Source: Notolepis coatsorum (Eukaryota; Chordata; Actinopteri; Aulopiformes; Paralepididae). From it: a stretch of DNA of 64,000 bases. Both the position numbers and the translations under genes were made by a program. Location: assembly GCA_963971535.1 (NCBI GenBank), contig OZ020598.1:97991634-98055633 (forward strand), read 5' to 3'. Positions 1-9,335 of the stretch are shown piece by piece; the first letter of the stretch is position 1; the number at the start of each line of letters is the position of its first letter. The notes under the pieces are model-generated. The model did no database searches. It was not told the origin of the DNA and saw nothing but the letters and a program-made list of their open reading frames with translations.

Positions 1-439
1 GGGTCTGAGTGGAGCGCTGGGGTGCCTCCCGTGGAAGTACAGGGAGCGCAGAACAGTCTCCTCCACAGGCTACGGCGACAGCAGACGAAGGCTGGAGCAA
101 AACATCTCAAGGCTGGAGAAATCCATATACAGCATTGGTAGACCAGAGGATCTCCCGAAAGAGTCTAGATGTTAGAGAATATGACTCAGCATGAATACAA
201 CACGACCCCACGCCGAAACGAGGGGAAGAGCCCTGGTATTTAAAGCCCACAGGGGAACTAATTAGCCTGCCACCACAGGTGCGAGAGGTAATTGATAATA
301 GTCCAGGTGTGGCCACTGAGAGTAAACGAGAGTAAAGAACGAGAGGGTGGGGGCTAGAGAGAGTGAGTGAGAAGGGAATTTCTAACAGTAGGCTTAAAGA
401 AAACAGAGAAAGTTGGTGAGCAGCGGACAAAACCTCACA
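1..439 (-). mobile_element. 3' LTR of non-autonomous LTR element, partial (runs off window)
   Basis: This stretch repeats 3553-3992 with what looks like near-perfect identity (one single-base indel near position 8). On the minus strand it begins TGTGAGG at 439, directly after a polypurine tract, as the 3' LTR of a minus-strand element should. A TATA-like box (minus TTTAAATA) lies at 237-244. The rest of this LTR lies to the left of the window. The near identity of the two copies suggests a recent insertion. Confidence 0.8.
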
Positions 440-455
440 GTACCCCCCCCTCAAC
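440..455 (-). promoter_or_regulatory. polypurine tract
   Basis: Read on the minus strand this is GTTGAGGGGGGGGTAC, immediately before the TGTGAGG start of the 3' LTR. Its purine run and position fit a plus-strand priming site and set the element's orientation. Confidence 0.65.
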
Positions 456-600
456 GGGAGCCACCCGGCGACCCAAAACAAATACAGACAGAGTGGCAGG
501 GGGCAAAACAAGACAAAAACAAAAGGTACTGGCCAAGCCAGCAGGGGAAGCCACCACAAGAGTGGGGCTAGCAAAAGAGACAGGGTCGCCGAGGGGTAAC

Positions 601-1700
601 TAGGGTAGCAGAGGGGCAACAGGAGGAGCTGAGGGGTAACCAGAGGAGCTGAGGGGTAACCAGAGGAGAAGAGGGGCAAGCAGGGTAGCTAAGGGGCAAC
701 CAGAGGAGCTGAGGGGCAACTAGAGGAGCTGAGGGGTAACCAAGAGGAGCACCGGGAAAAGGGCTAGCAGAGGGAAGGTTAGCTGCCAGGGCACTGATAG
801 CTACAGGGCCTATGCTAGCTGTACTGCTACATCAACATAGAGGCTGCGCAAGCTGCCGGAGCCAGGCTAGCAGAGGGAAAGGGTAGCTGCCAGGGCACTG
901 ATAGCTACAGGGCCTATGCTAGCTGTACTGTTACACTAACATAGAGGCTGCGCTAGCTGCCGGAGCTAGGCTGGCAGACAGGGCTGGACCAGCATGAGAG
1001 AACAAGCTAGCTGGAAGGACAGTCCTAGCTGTGTGAGAGAAACTGAACATGCTAGCTGAAGGGGCAGTCCTAGCAGTGGGAATACTGACCTTGCTAGCTG
1101 AAGGGCAGTCCTAGCAGCGTGAGATAAACTGACCTTGCTAGCTGAAAAGGCAGTCCTAGCAGTGGGAGATAAGCTGACCTTGCTAGCTGAAAGGGCAGTC
1201 CTAGCAGTGGGGAGAGAAACTGACCTTGCTAGCTGAAAGGGCAGTCCTAGCAGTGGGGATGGTACACAAAAAAGTGGAGGCCATGCAGAGGGACCGGGTT
1301 AGCTGCTTGGGCCTGGCTAGCTACAGGGCCTATGTCAGCTGCAAGGCTGCATTAACATAGAGGCTGTGCTAACAGCCGGGGCCAAGCTAGCAGACTGGGA
1401 CCATGCAGAGGGAAACTGGGTTAGCTGCCAGGGCATGGCTAGCTACAGGGCCCATGCCAGCAGCAAGGGCTGCATAAACATAGAGGCTGTGCTAGCAGCC
1501 GGGGCAAAGCTAGCAGACAGGGGCTCTGCTGAGGGACTGGGTTAGCCGCCAGGGCATGGCTAGCTACAGGGCCTATGCCAGCAGCAAGGGCTGCATCAAC
1601 ATAGAGGCTCGGGGCTAAGCTAGCAGACAGGGGCTCTGCTGAGGGACTGGGTTAGCTGCCAGGGCATGGCTAGCTACAGGGGGGTCAAACAGGGCTAAAC
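601..1700. repeat. internal tandem arrays of the LTR element
   Basis: Three arrays follow each other. At 601-755 the unit is about 22 bp (GAGGAGCTGAGGGGTAACCA type). At about 1034-1258 the unit is about 60 bp, built around TTGCTAGCTGAAAGGGCAG. At about 1284-1690 the unit is roughly 120 bp, built around GGCTAGCTACAGGGCC and AACATAGAGGCTGTGCTA. Confidence 0.8.
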
Positions 1701-1926
1701 GGGAAGCAAACAGGGGAGCTAACCGGGGAGACTAACAAGCTAAACAAGGGAGCTAAACAGGACTAACAAGGAAGCTAGAGGGAACAAGAAAAAAAAAGGC
1801 AAACTCAACATACACCGTCTGTGCTGGCTGGGGTCGTCGATTTGGTGGGGTCGTACTGTTATGGTTTGTAACCGACCCCAATCGCACAACACAAGACAGG
1901 TATGATGGTTTGCCAAGAAACAGATA

Positions 1927-1932
1927 TTTATT
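1927..1932 (-). promoter_or_regulatory. polyadenylation signal in LTR
   Basis: AATAAA on the minus strand, about 70 bp before the end of the LTR. Confidence 0.55.
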
Positions 1933-2550
1933 GAGAGACAGGGAAAAAAGGGCACTGTCCCTTTAAGGGAGAACACAAATACAGGAATATAACAAGAGGT
2001 TATATTAGGTGCCTTTAAGAGGCGGGCAGGAAAAGGGAACACTAAGGGAAGGTTAATGAACGCTAGGGGAAACATTAAAGGAAACGCTAGGGGAAGGTTA
2101 AAGGAACAGAGGAACTAGAGACTAGGAGATGTCGGGACAAGGAGAGCTAGGGAACAGGAGAACTGGGGACTAGGAGAACTAGGGACAAGGAACTAGGTGG
2201 AACTAGAAGGGGAGAACTTGGGACCAGGAACTAGGTGGAACTAGAAAGGGGAGAACTAGGGACAGAGGGGACTGAGGCCCGCGGAGGCGGGCTGGGGACA
2301 GGGAGGAACTGGGGACTGGTGGGAAAACATCTGGGCCGCTCTGCAGAACAGAGGAGAGGGTTAATATTCAAAAGGGAACAAACAGAGCAGATGCAGAACA
2401 GTCCAAATAAACAAAGTAACAAAGTAATAATATCTTCGTGTGACAAACACACAGGGGGAGATGTAATGTCCAAAAATACTATCTAAGTGAGAACAAAAAC
2501 AGAGTGGGAGATGAAATGTCCAAACTACTAACTAAGTGAGAACAAAAAAG

Positions 2551-2728
2551 GAGGCATTACGCTGGGTGAGTGACTTAACAATCAAAACTCACCCAAGCGT
2601 ATGCGTAATGGTACAGGAACAGCAGCGGGACGAGGGCAAGAGGCATTACGCTGGGTGAGTGACATCACAATCAAAACTCACCCAGGCGTATGCGTAATGG
2701 TGCAGGAACAGCAGCGGCGGGGAGGGTG
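2551..2728. repeat. two 89-bp direct repeats, each a hairpin
   Basis: Units 2551-2639 and 2640-2728 are nearly identical. Within each, CATTACGC plus TGGGTGAGT pairs with ACTCACCCA plus GCGTAATG, giving a stem with a loop of about 15 bases. Confidence 0.8.
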
Positions 2729-2980
2729 TCGCCACCGGGTAGCTGGCTGTCCAAGCCGAGGAACAGAGTGCTGGAACAGCGGCGGTGGCGAGGGTGTCGT
2801 CAACCGGGTAGCCGCTGTCGGAGCCGAGGAACAGAGTGCTGGAACAGCGGCGGTGGCGAGGGTGTCGTCCACCGGGTAGCCGCTGTCGGAGCCGAGGAAC
2901 AGGGTGCTGGAACAGCGGCGGTGGCGAGGGTGTCGTCCACCGGGTAGCCGCTGTCGGAGCCGAGGAACAGAGTGGCGCGC
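2729..2980. repeat. 68-bp tandem repeat in LTR
   Basis: Units start at 2758, 2826, 2894 and 2962 (GAGGAACAGAGTGCTGGAAC). GC-rich and open in several frames, but only because of the repetition. Confidence 0.85.
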
Positions 2981-3044
2981 CACACCTTGGTGTGCACGTC
3001 GGAACCGAGAGACGCCTCGGGGTGCGTCTGCGAGGAGGAGTGTG

Positions 3045-3525
3045 CCAAGCACGAGGATCCTTGGAAGATGCGCGTTGCGCGCTGGAGACTGGAGAGCGTG
3101 CCAAGCCCTTGAAGATGCGCGTTGCGCGCTGGTGACTGGAGAGCGTGCCAAGCCCTTGCAGATGCGCGTTGCGCGCTGGTGACTGGAGAGCGTGCCAAGC
3201 ACGAGGATCCTTGGAAGATGCGCATTGCGCGCTGGAGACTGGAGAGCGTGCCAAGCACGAGGATCCTTGGAAGATGCGCGTTGCGCGCTGGAGACTGGAG
3301 AGCGTGCCAAGCCCTTGAAGATGCGCGCTGGTGACTGGAGAGCGTGCCAAGCCCTTGCAGATGCGCGTTGCGCGCTGGTGACTGGAGAGCGTGCCAAGCC
3401 CGAGGATCTTTGGAAGATGCGCGTTGCGCGCTGGAGACTGGAGAGCGTGCCAAGCCCTTGAAGATGCGCGTTGCGCGCTGGTGACTGGAGAGCGTGCCAA
3501 GCCCTTGCAGATGCGCGTTGGTCTA
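3045..3525. repeat. 47/56-bp tandem array in LTR
   Basis: About ten units share the core GATGCGCGTTGCGCGCTGG and the phrase GACTGGAGAGCGTGCCAAGC. Two unit types alternate irregularly: a 47-bp unit with CCCTTGAAGATG and a 56-bp unit with ACGAGGATCCTTGGAAGATG. Long open frames across it on both strands (up to 313 codons on the minus strand) are repeat artefacts. Confidence 0.85.
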
Positions 3526-3789
3526 GATGTGCGTCAGGACGAACAGCTGCTGGGGTCTGCAGTGGAGCGCTGGGGTGCCTCCCGTGGAAGTACAGGGAGC
3601 GCAGAACAGTCTCCTCCACAGGCTACGGCGACAGCAGACGAAGGCTGGAGCAAAACATCTCAAGGCTGGAGAAATCCATATACAGCATTGGTAGACCAGA
3701 GGATCTCCCGAAAGAGTCTAGATGTTAGAGAATATGACTCAGCATGAATACAACACGACCCCACGCCGAAACGAGGGGAAGAGCCCTGG

Positions 3790-3798
3790 TATTTAAAG
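3790..3798 (-). promoter_or_regulatory. TATA-like box of LTR
   Basis: Minus strand CTTTAAATA, repeated at 237-245 in the other LTR. About 200 bp into the LTR, where a U3 promoter is expected. Confidence 0.5.
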
Positions 3799-3992
3799 CC
3801 CACAGGGGAACTAATTAGCCTGCCACCACAGGTGCGAGAGGTAATTGATAATAGTCCAGGTGTGGCCACTGAGAGTAAACGAGAGTAAAGAACGAGAGGG
3901 TGGGGGCTAGAGAGAGTGAGTGAGAAGGGAATTTCTAACAGTAGGCTTAAAGAAAACAGAGAAAGTTGGTGAGCAGCGGACAAAACCTCACA

Positions 3993-4380
3993 AGTTTGTT
4001 TGTTTTCATTAAAATACTCATCATCTTTGGTCCCAGTGCAGCAGCAGTCATTCATTTTGTTTTAGCTTTTTGGTGCCACTCGCAGGTGTAAGCACTCTCG
4101 CTTTCTCTAGCGTCGATTCGAATACATGAGAAGAATGCATTTCCACCACAGGCATTAAATTGGTTCCCTCAGCCCGCTACTAATATGCCCAGGGTAAGCA
4201 GGCTTACAAACCAATCAGTAGCTCTTTCGTTCTGGTACGTTACTAGGTAAATTAGGATGTATTTTTTTTATCAACGTCATCACATAGGATCACAAATAAT
4301 AAAATGTTGAACTTGGAATTAATTCCAAGCTGCAGAAAGATAAGGGGGACAATTAATAGAAAAGTACTCATTCAATACAA
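3993..4380. other. no recognisable feature
   Basis: Flank of the LTR element. I see no coding region, repeat array or element end here. Confidence 0.5.
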
Positions 4381-4570
4381 TCAGAACCAGAATCAGAATA
4401 CATTTTATTGTCACATCCTCATCTTTTTACATTATAGAGGAGTGAAATAGTTGCATGTCTCCTCTGCCAAGCAGCGGTGTCAATGCAAAGTAGTACAAAA
4501 GAATAATAGAATAAAAACAGTATAAGATTTAAAAATTTGCAGCATAGCAATAACAAATAAATAATAGCAT
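4381..4570 (-). mobile_element. LINE 3' tail fragment
   Basis: On the minus strand this ends with TGACAATAAAATGTATTCTGA followed by GATTCTG-type repeats, the tail style of Rex1/L2-type fish LINEs. It contains only 3' UTR. Confidence 0.5.
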
Positions 4571-4574
4571 CGCA

Positions 4575-4653
4575 AATCAGTATGCACCCTACTCCCATCT
4601 CTATCCAAGGGGAGAGGGTGGAGATGGTGGAGACCTACATGTTCCTGAGAGTA
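4575..4653 (+). pseudogene. Rex1/Babar-like LINE reverse transcriptase, left piece
   Basis: The frame at 4582-4653 reads ...GERVEMVETYMFLRV, matching the conserved segment after the RT palm in Rex1/Babar-type LINEs. The frame is broken by the probable solo LTR at 4654-5286 and resumes at 5287. Confidence 0.6.
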
Positions 4654-5286
4654 CAGTTGTCCCCTGCTCTACCTCTCCCTGTCCATGTATGTGTGTTCGT
4701 TGTCACTCTGTCTCTTTGTGTTCTTTCTCTTCTCTCTCTTTCGTCTCTCTCTCTCGCTCTCGCTCTCCTTTATGTTCCCCTGTTAGTCTAGTGTTTCCGT
4801 CTTGTATTAGGTTCACAGTTTAGTGTCTGTAGTTTGCTTGTTTTGTCCCAGTGTCTGGTGTTGGTTGTCTTGTCTTCCATAGTTGTAGTTCCTTGTATTG
4901 TTTATTGTAGTTCTTTGTCAGTCTGTTTCCCCTCCCAGGTGTCTCCAGTTGTAATCAGCCCAGGTGTTTCTCGTTGGTCATATGTTCCTGTGTATTTGAG
5001 TTCCTTGTTTCCTGTTCTGTGTCGGTTCATTGTCTCTGTTGCACAGTCTATGTTCCAAGTAAGTGTTTCCCGTGTTTGATGTTCTGTTTAGTATTTAGAG
5101 TTAGTTATTGTGTTTTCCCTTTTTCCCCCCTCTTCCAGTTTTTACTGAGAGGTTTTGTTTTTGTTATTAGTTGTTTTGTACCCTTGTTCTGTTTTGTATT
5201 TTATGTTTATTAAAAGCCCTTGGACTCGCTACCAGCCTTCATCTTGTCTGCTCATGGGTTCTATCCCACCACACCATTACGTGACA
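4654..5286 (+). mobile_element. probable solo LTR (Gypsy-type) inside a LINE
   Basis: This pyrimidine-rich 633-bp block interrupts a LINE reading frame. It ends ...CCATTACGTGACA, carries a polyadenylation-like TTTATTAAAAGCCC near 5205, and contains the AGGTGTCTCCAGTTGTAATCA type of U3 sequence seen in fish Gypsy LTRs. No internal region is present. Edges are inferred from where the LINE frame stops and resumes; I could not confirm a target duplication. Confidence 0.5.
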
Positions 5287-5755
5287 TAAACTAGACTGGT
5301 CCAACAACACAGGAATCCATAGGAAGCGACAGAGCAGACTGTTTTTCCTGAGGAGACTCAGGTCTGTCAACATGTGCAATAGGCTGCTGCAGTCGTTTTA
5401 CCAGTCTGTAGTAGCCAGCGTCCTCTTCTTCACCGTGGTATGCTCGAGGGGTACATCGAGAGAAACACTAACAAACTGAACAAGCCTGTGAGGAAGGCTA
5501 AGCTCCCCGTTAGTGGGAGTTGAACTGGTCAAACTGTTGGACTTAATACTAAACACTGCACGGACTCTGGTCCAGTGTGCCACCGTGATATATACCACGT
5601 ATACTATATTGTATATTACTGTTATTATTATTACTATTATTATTGATTTAATTCTGCCACTCGTTATCTTTTCTGCCTGTGTCACAAAGCGCCGTATGAC
5701 TTGTGTTTGTCTGTAATGTAACACTGTTATGTAACAAACTTTATATCAAACTCTT
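5287..5755 (+). pseudogene. Rex1/Babar-like LINE, C-terminal piece and 3' end
   Basis: Translation gives segments such as RQSRLFFLRRLRSVNMCNRL and SFYQSVVASVLFF, the conserved C-terminal region of Rex1/Babar LINE polyproteins. Frameshifts follow after about 5450 (a KLNKPVRKA segment is still readable). The piece is continuous in sense with 4575-4653 once the LTR between them is set aside. Confidence 0.7.
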
Positions 5756-6564
5756 TTGACTTGTATTGTGTGCAAATAAGTAGCAGACAGCGATACAATA
5801 GCACTCATATTTCCTCCGGTAGTGTTTGTTCATGAGTTATTTATTAGTGTTATTTGTTCATGAGTTATTTGTTCATGAGTTATTTGTTAGTGTTATTTGT
5901 TCATGAGTTATTTGTTATTATACAACAGGTAGGTCCGACCATGTATTGTGATTGGTCGAGAGCGTTCTAAGCCGTGAGTATATTCATGATCCACTCACGG
6001 TTAAATCACCATGAATATACCACTGCGCTGGCTTTAGAATGTTGTAGAAAGTTTCAACTGCCATTCATCAAACGGAAACTGTCGTCATGACCTACTTCGC
6101 GGACAACGTTACGTTTGATTTAACATACCTGTAGGAGCTATTTGATTGTTTTGTGTTATGTCTGTCGTTGGTTAAGTTCATCACTGGGTGGCAGTGCAGA
6201 GTGCATGGGTTTTTGGATATAGGCACAGGTGTAGGCTATTGCACAATCAATGTATGGGTGACTGAGAGGTCTCACAGTTTTTACCGCATGCACCACGCTC
6301 GTTTCACTATCACACTGTACATTTATATAATCGATTGTTTTGCTCAGCAACCATGTATTGCGCATCAAAGACAAGGATTTCCCGCACTCAGCCGAGCGCC
6401 TACAGTCGCTAGTCGCTACAGTACCCGTTAACTATAAGTTAGTTAGAGTCTAAGGAGAAGAGTGCAGTAATGTGCCCCCACAAGTGCGTCCACTCCGCCA
6501 GCATCACAGACTGCTGGAGAGACGTGGCAGAGACGGTGCACAGCTGTTCTGCAGGTGGAGGAGA
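5756..6564. other. unassigned spacer with a short GTTATTTGTTCATGA repeat
   Basis: At 5817-5925 GTTATTTGTTCATGA and GTTATTTGTTAGTG units are repeated. The same units recur at 16556-16617. The rest (5930-6564) has no feature I can name. Confidence 0.6.
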
Positions 6565-6570
6565 ATAGAC

Positions 6571-7145
6571 TATGGAAGCAAATGAGTGCCAGAAGTATTT
6601 GAATTTAATCAGACACCGCATTTATAGCATTGAAAATAATAACTTTGAAAACATGTATCTGAATTTGAAAACATGTATCTGAATTTTTTCAGACACCGCA
6701 TTTTTGTATCTGAATTATTTCAGACACCGCATTTATAGTTTCAGACACCGAATTTATAGCATTGCAAATAAATACTTTGAAAATCATGTATCTGAATTTC
6801 TTTGCTCCGAATTTACCTATGCGAAATAAAAATGCAGTGTTAATAAAACAATTCGAATGCATAATTCAATTCAATTCAACGACAAAAAAAAAATTCGATG
6901 CATAATTGCGGTGTATATAATTCGATGTCAAAAATTCGATGCATAATTGCGGTGTATGGAATTCGATGTAAAAAACCAACATCCGGGTATCCAGCTGCAG
7001 AACCACAGAACCACCACAGCAGCAGTAGGCTGAGGCCCCTCGCTTCCATTGGCTGATTTGGGTCACGTGATTTGGGTCACGTGACCGTCCCACCCAATGG
7101 CTGAATTGGAGTATTGCACTGCGGGCATTGGCTGATGCACTGCAG

Positions 7146-7184
<39 letters not shown>

Positions 7185-7323
7185 AACTTTATTAACAGAT
7201 TGCAGAATGGGTACACGTGACCGCCACAGGCCCTGATTGATTGATTGAAAACTTTATTAACAGATTGTAGAATGGGTACAGTGACCGATTGATTGATTGA
7301 TTGAAAACTTTATTAACAGATTG
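6571..7323 (+). repeat. left arm of foldback element (outer part)
   Basis: Contains repeated motifs CAGACACCGCATTTATAG (four diverged copies, 6613-6760), then AATTCGATGCATAATTGCGGTG repeats (6893-6970), a doubled TTTGGGTCACGTGA at 7058-7083, and an array of GATTGATTGAAAACTTTATTAACAG ending at the L2 insertion. All recur inverted in 14565-15372. Confidence 0.85.
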
Positions 7324-8087
7324 CCTGAGCTGACTTCACTGTGTTCTTGCTGAGTAATGTAAGTTAGTAGTCAATCCATTGTATATTTTGATAATTGTTT
7401 GTTGTTAATCAATCAGGCTCTCTGCAACCCCATTGGGTTTGACTTGAGCAGCCTGTGGTAATTAGTCCAATCAGTCAGAGGCAAAGCTTGTTTAAATACA
7501 TTTGCCTGTGCACACATTTCTCTAAAACCTGAGCTGACTTCACTGTGTTCTTGCTGAGTAATGTAAGTTAGTAGTCAATCCATTGTATATTTTGATAATT
7601 GTTTGTTGTTAATCAATCAGGCTCTCTGCAACCCCATTGGGTTTGACTTGAGCAGCCTGTGGTAATTAGTCCAATCAGTCAGAGGCAAAGCTTGTTTAAA
7701 TACATTTGCCTGTGCACACATTTCTCTAAAACCTGAGCTGACTTCACTGTGTTCTTGCTGAGTAATGTAAGTTAGTAGTCAATCCATTGTATATTTTGAT
7801 AATTGTTTGTTGTTAATCAATCAGGCTCTCTGCAACCCCATTGGGTTTGACTTGAGCAGCCTGTGGTAATTAGTCCAATCAGTCAGAGGCAAAGCTTGTT
7901 TAAATACATTTGCCTGTGCACACATTTCTCTAAAACCTGAGCTGACTTCACTGTGTTCTTGCTGAGTAATGTAAGTTAGTAGTCAATCCATTGTATATTT
8001 TGATAATTGTTTGTTGTTAATCAATCAGGCTCTCTGCAACCCCATTGGGTTTGACTTGAGCAGCCTGTGGTAATTAGTCCAATCAGC
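7324..8087 (+). promoter_or_regulatory. 204-bp tandem 5' monomers of the L2 element
   Basis: Copies begin at 7324, 7528, 7732 and 7936 (CCTGAGCTGACTTCACTG). The first three are complete at exactly 204 bp; the fourth stops at about 8087. Each full unit has GTTTAAATACATTTGCC, a TATA-like stretch. Placed upstream of ORF1, they look like promoter monomers of the kind known in rodent L1. The copies look essentially identical. Confidence 0.8.
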
Positions 8088-8417
8088 CAATAGGGATTTA
8101 AGTGTAGTCTATCGAAGCGCCAGCAGAGCGCCGGCGACCGACTAAGACAGACAAAGACTTGGAGTTTTCCTGCTGGAGTTATCCGAGGAGGCAACCGAGT
8201 GCACTAGAGTATCTACTGCCCCTCACCTGCCCTCCTCTAGCAGGCCACTCCTTTGTACCTGCATTTTCTGGTCTTGCCTTGTTAGCTTGTCAACTTACTC
8301 GACCCACTGGTTTTAGCTCATTAGCTAAACCTTCAATCGGCTTCATACACATAGCCTTTAGCAGTTGATCCATAGTACTTCGTATCTTTATTTGTTCCTG
8401 CTCTACCTGGTGTAAGC

Positions 8418-9272
8418 ATGGCTATGTGTTCTGTCTGTCCTGTCTGTCCCTCTCTCCTAGAAAGGTTAACTCTGTTAGAGAGTCGTGTCCTTGAACTTGA
8501 GTCAGGAAAACAGTCAGCTTTAGACGTCTTGGACACTGCAGGCTTTTCTGAGGAGCCTCTAGCGGGGTCTTCTCGTCTGGAGAGTCCCAGACATAGTGCT
8601 CAGGACAAGGCCTTTGCGCCCACTACGAAGCGGCAGTGTAACCGCCCGGCCTCGGCCTCAACAGCACCTGCTCCGCAACATGATTTTACACGTGTTGCGG
8701 GTTCCGGTCCCAGTACGCAGCCGGTTCCACTGCAACCCCGTCGTTCAGTCCTTGTGATTGGCGACTCCATCACCCGGCATATTTTGCTAGACAAGCCAGC
8801 CGAGATCAAATGTTATGGGGGAGCCAGAGCTACCGACATTGAAGCCAACCTGAGATTTCTGGCGAATAGCATAGTCAAGGCAAAAGGTAACCCACGTATC
8901 ACACCCACTGAAGATAAATTCGACCATATTGTTATACACGTCGGAAATAATGACTGTAGGATGAAAGTCTCTGAGGTCACAAAGATCAACATAGTTAGGC
9001 TTTCTGACCTCGCCAGAAAGATGAGTCGGCATCGAGTAATCTTCTCTGGCCCCCTGCCTGTAAACCGGCATGATGATGAGTTCGTGAGTAGGACAGCTTC
9101 TCTACACCGATGGCTGGAAAAATACTGTAAAGAACAGGGCTTAGGGTTCGTGGATAATTGGTCCTCTTTCTGGGGGCACCCTGGCTTGCTGAGAAAGGAC
9201 GGCGTGCATCCTAACATGCAAGGCGCCTCTCTCTTATCTCGCAATATAGACAAGATTATAGCTTCGGGCTGA
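8418..9272 (+). CDS. LINE ORF1 protein with SGNH/GDSL esterase domain
   Basis: This 284-residue protein is the first ORF of the L2 element and probably acts as its RNA-binding or accessory factor. Residues about 10-35 (SLLERLTLLESRVLELESG) look like a short coiled coil preceded by two CPVC-like cysteines. A proline- and serine-rich linker follows. From residue about 111 an SGNH-hydrolase fold is visible: GDS with the candidate nucleophile Ser117, the HVGNND block at 174-179, and the DGVHPN block with Asp261 and His264. ORF1 proteins of this kind are known from CR1 and zebrafish L2 elements. The start at 8418 is the first in-frame ATG after the leader. The frame is intact; ORF2 follows after about 60 bp. 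The esterase substrate is unknown. Confidence 0.88.
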   Translation: MAMCSVCPVCPSLLERLTLLESRVLELESGKQSALDVLDTAGFSEEPLAGSSRLESPRHSAQDKAFAPTTKRQCNRPASASTAPAPQHDFTRVAGSGPSTQPVPLQPRRSVLVIGDSITRHILLDKPAEIKCYGGARATDIEANLRFLANSIVKAKGNPRITPTEDKFDHIVIHVGNNDCRMKVSEVTKINIVRLSDLARKMSRHRVIFSGPLPVNRHDDEFVSRTASLHRWLEKYCKEQGLGFVDNWSSFWGHPGLLRKDGVHPNMQGASLLSRNIDKIIASG

Positions 9273-9335
9273 CAGCCACCCCACAAGCATGCCAGGGTGC
9301 AGGCTCTTAGCGAGCCTGCTAGTCATGCTAAACTG

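Larger units (their letters stand above)
440..1856 (-). mobile_element. non-coding internal region of LTR element
   Basis: This is the 1417 bp between the two LTRs. I see no gag, protease, reverse transcriptase or integrase motif in any frame, so the element must borrow its proteins (a TRIM/LARD-type design). Most of it is tandem repeats rich in GCTAGC. I could not find a convincing tRNA primer-binding site beside the 5' LTR end at 1856; the sequence there on the minus strand begins GTACGACCCC. Confidence 0.7.
1857..3992 (-). mobile_element. 5' LTR of non-autonomous LTR element (2136 bp)
   Basis: On the minus strand the LTR runs from TGTGAGG at 3992 to ATAACA at 1857, so it has TG...CA ends. 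The first 440 bp match the partial copy at 1-439. It carries a TATA-like box at 3790-3798 and an AATAAA signal at 1927-1932, in the right order for U3-R-U5. It is unusually long for a fish LTR, because tandem arrays fill its middle. The inner boundary is inferred from the end sequence; the other LTR's inner end is outside the window. Confidence 0.7.

Noticed and set aside
2646..3619. Overlapping 217- to 313-codon open frames on the minus strand in the LTR
   Set aside because: They are in tandem GC-rich repeats, open in several frames at once, with no domain; repetition explains them.
1857..3992. Plus-strand orientation for the LTR element (TGTTATGG...CTCACA also has TG...CA ends)
   Set aside because: The polypurine tract, TATA-like box and AATAAA signal all agree with the minus strand.
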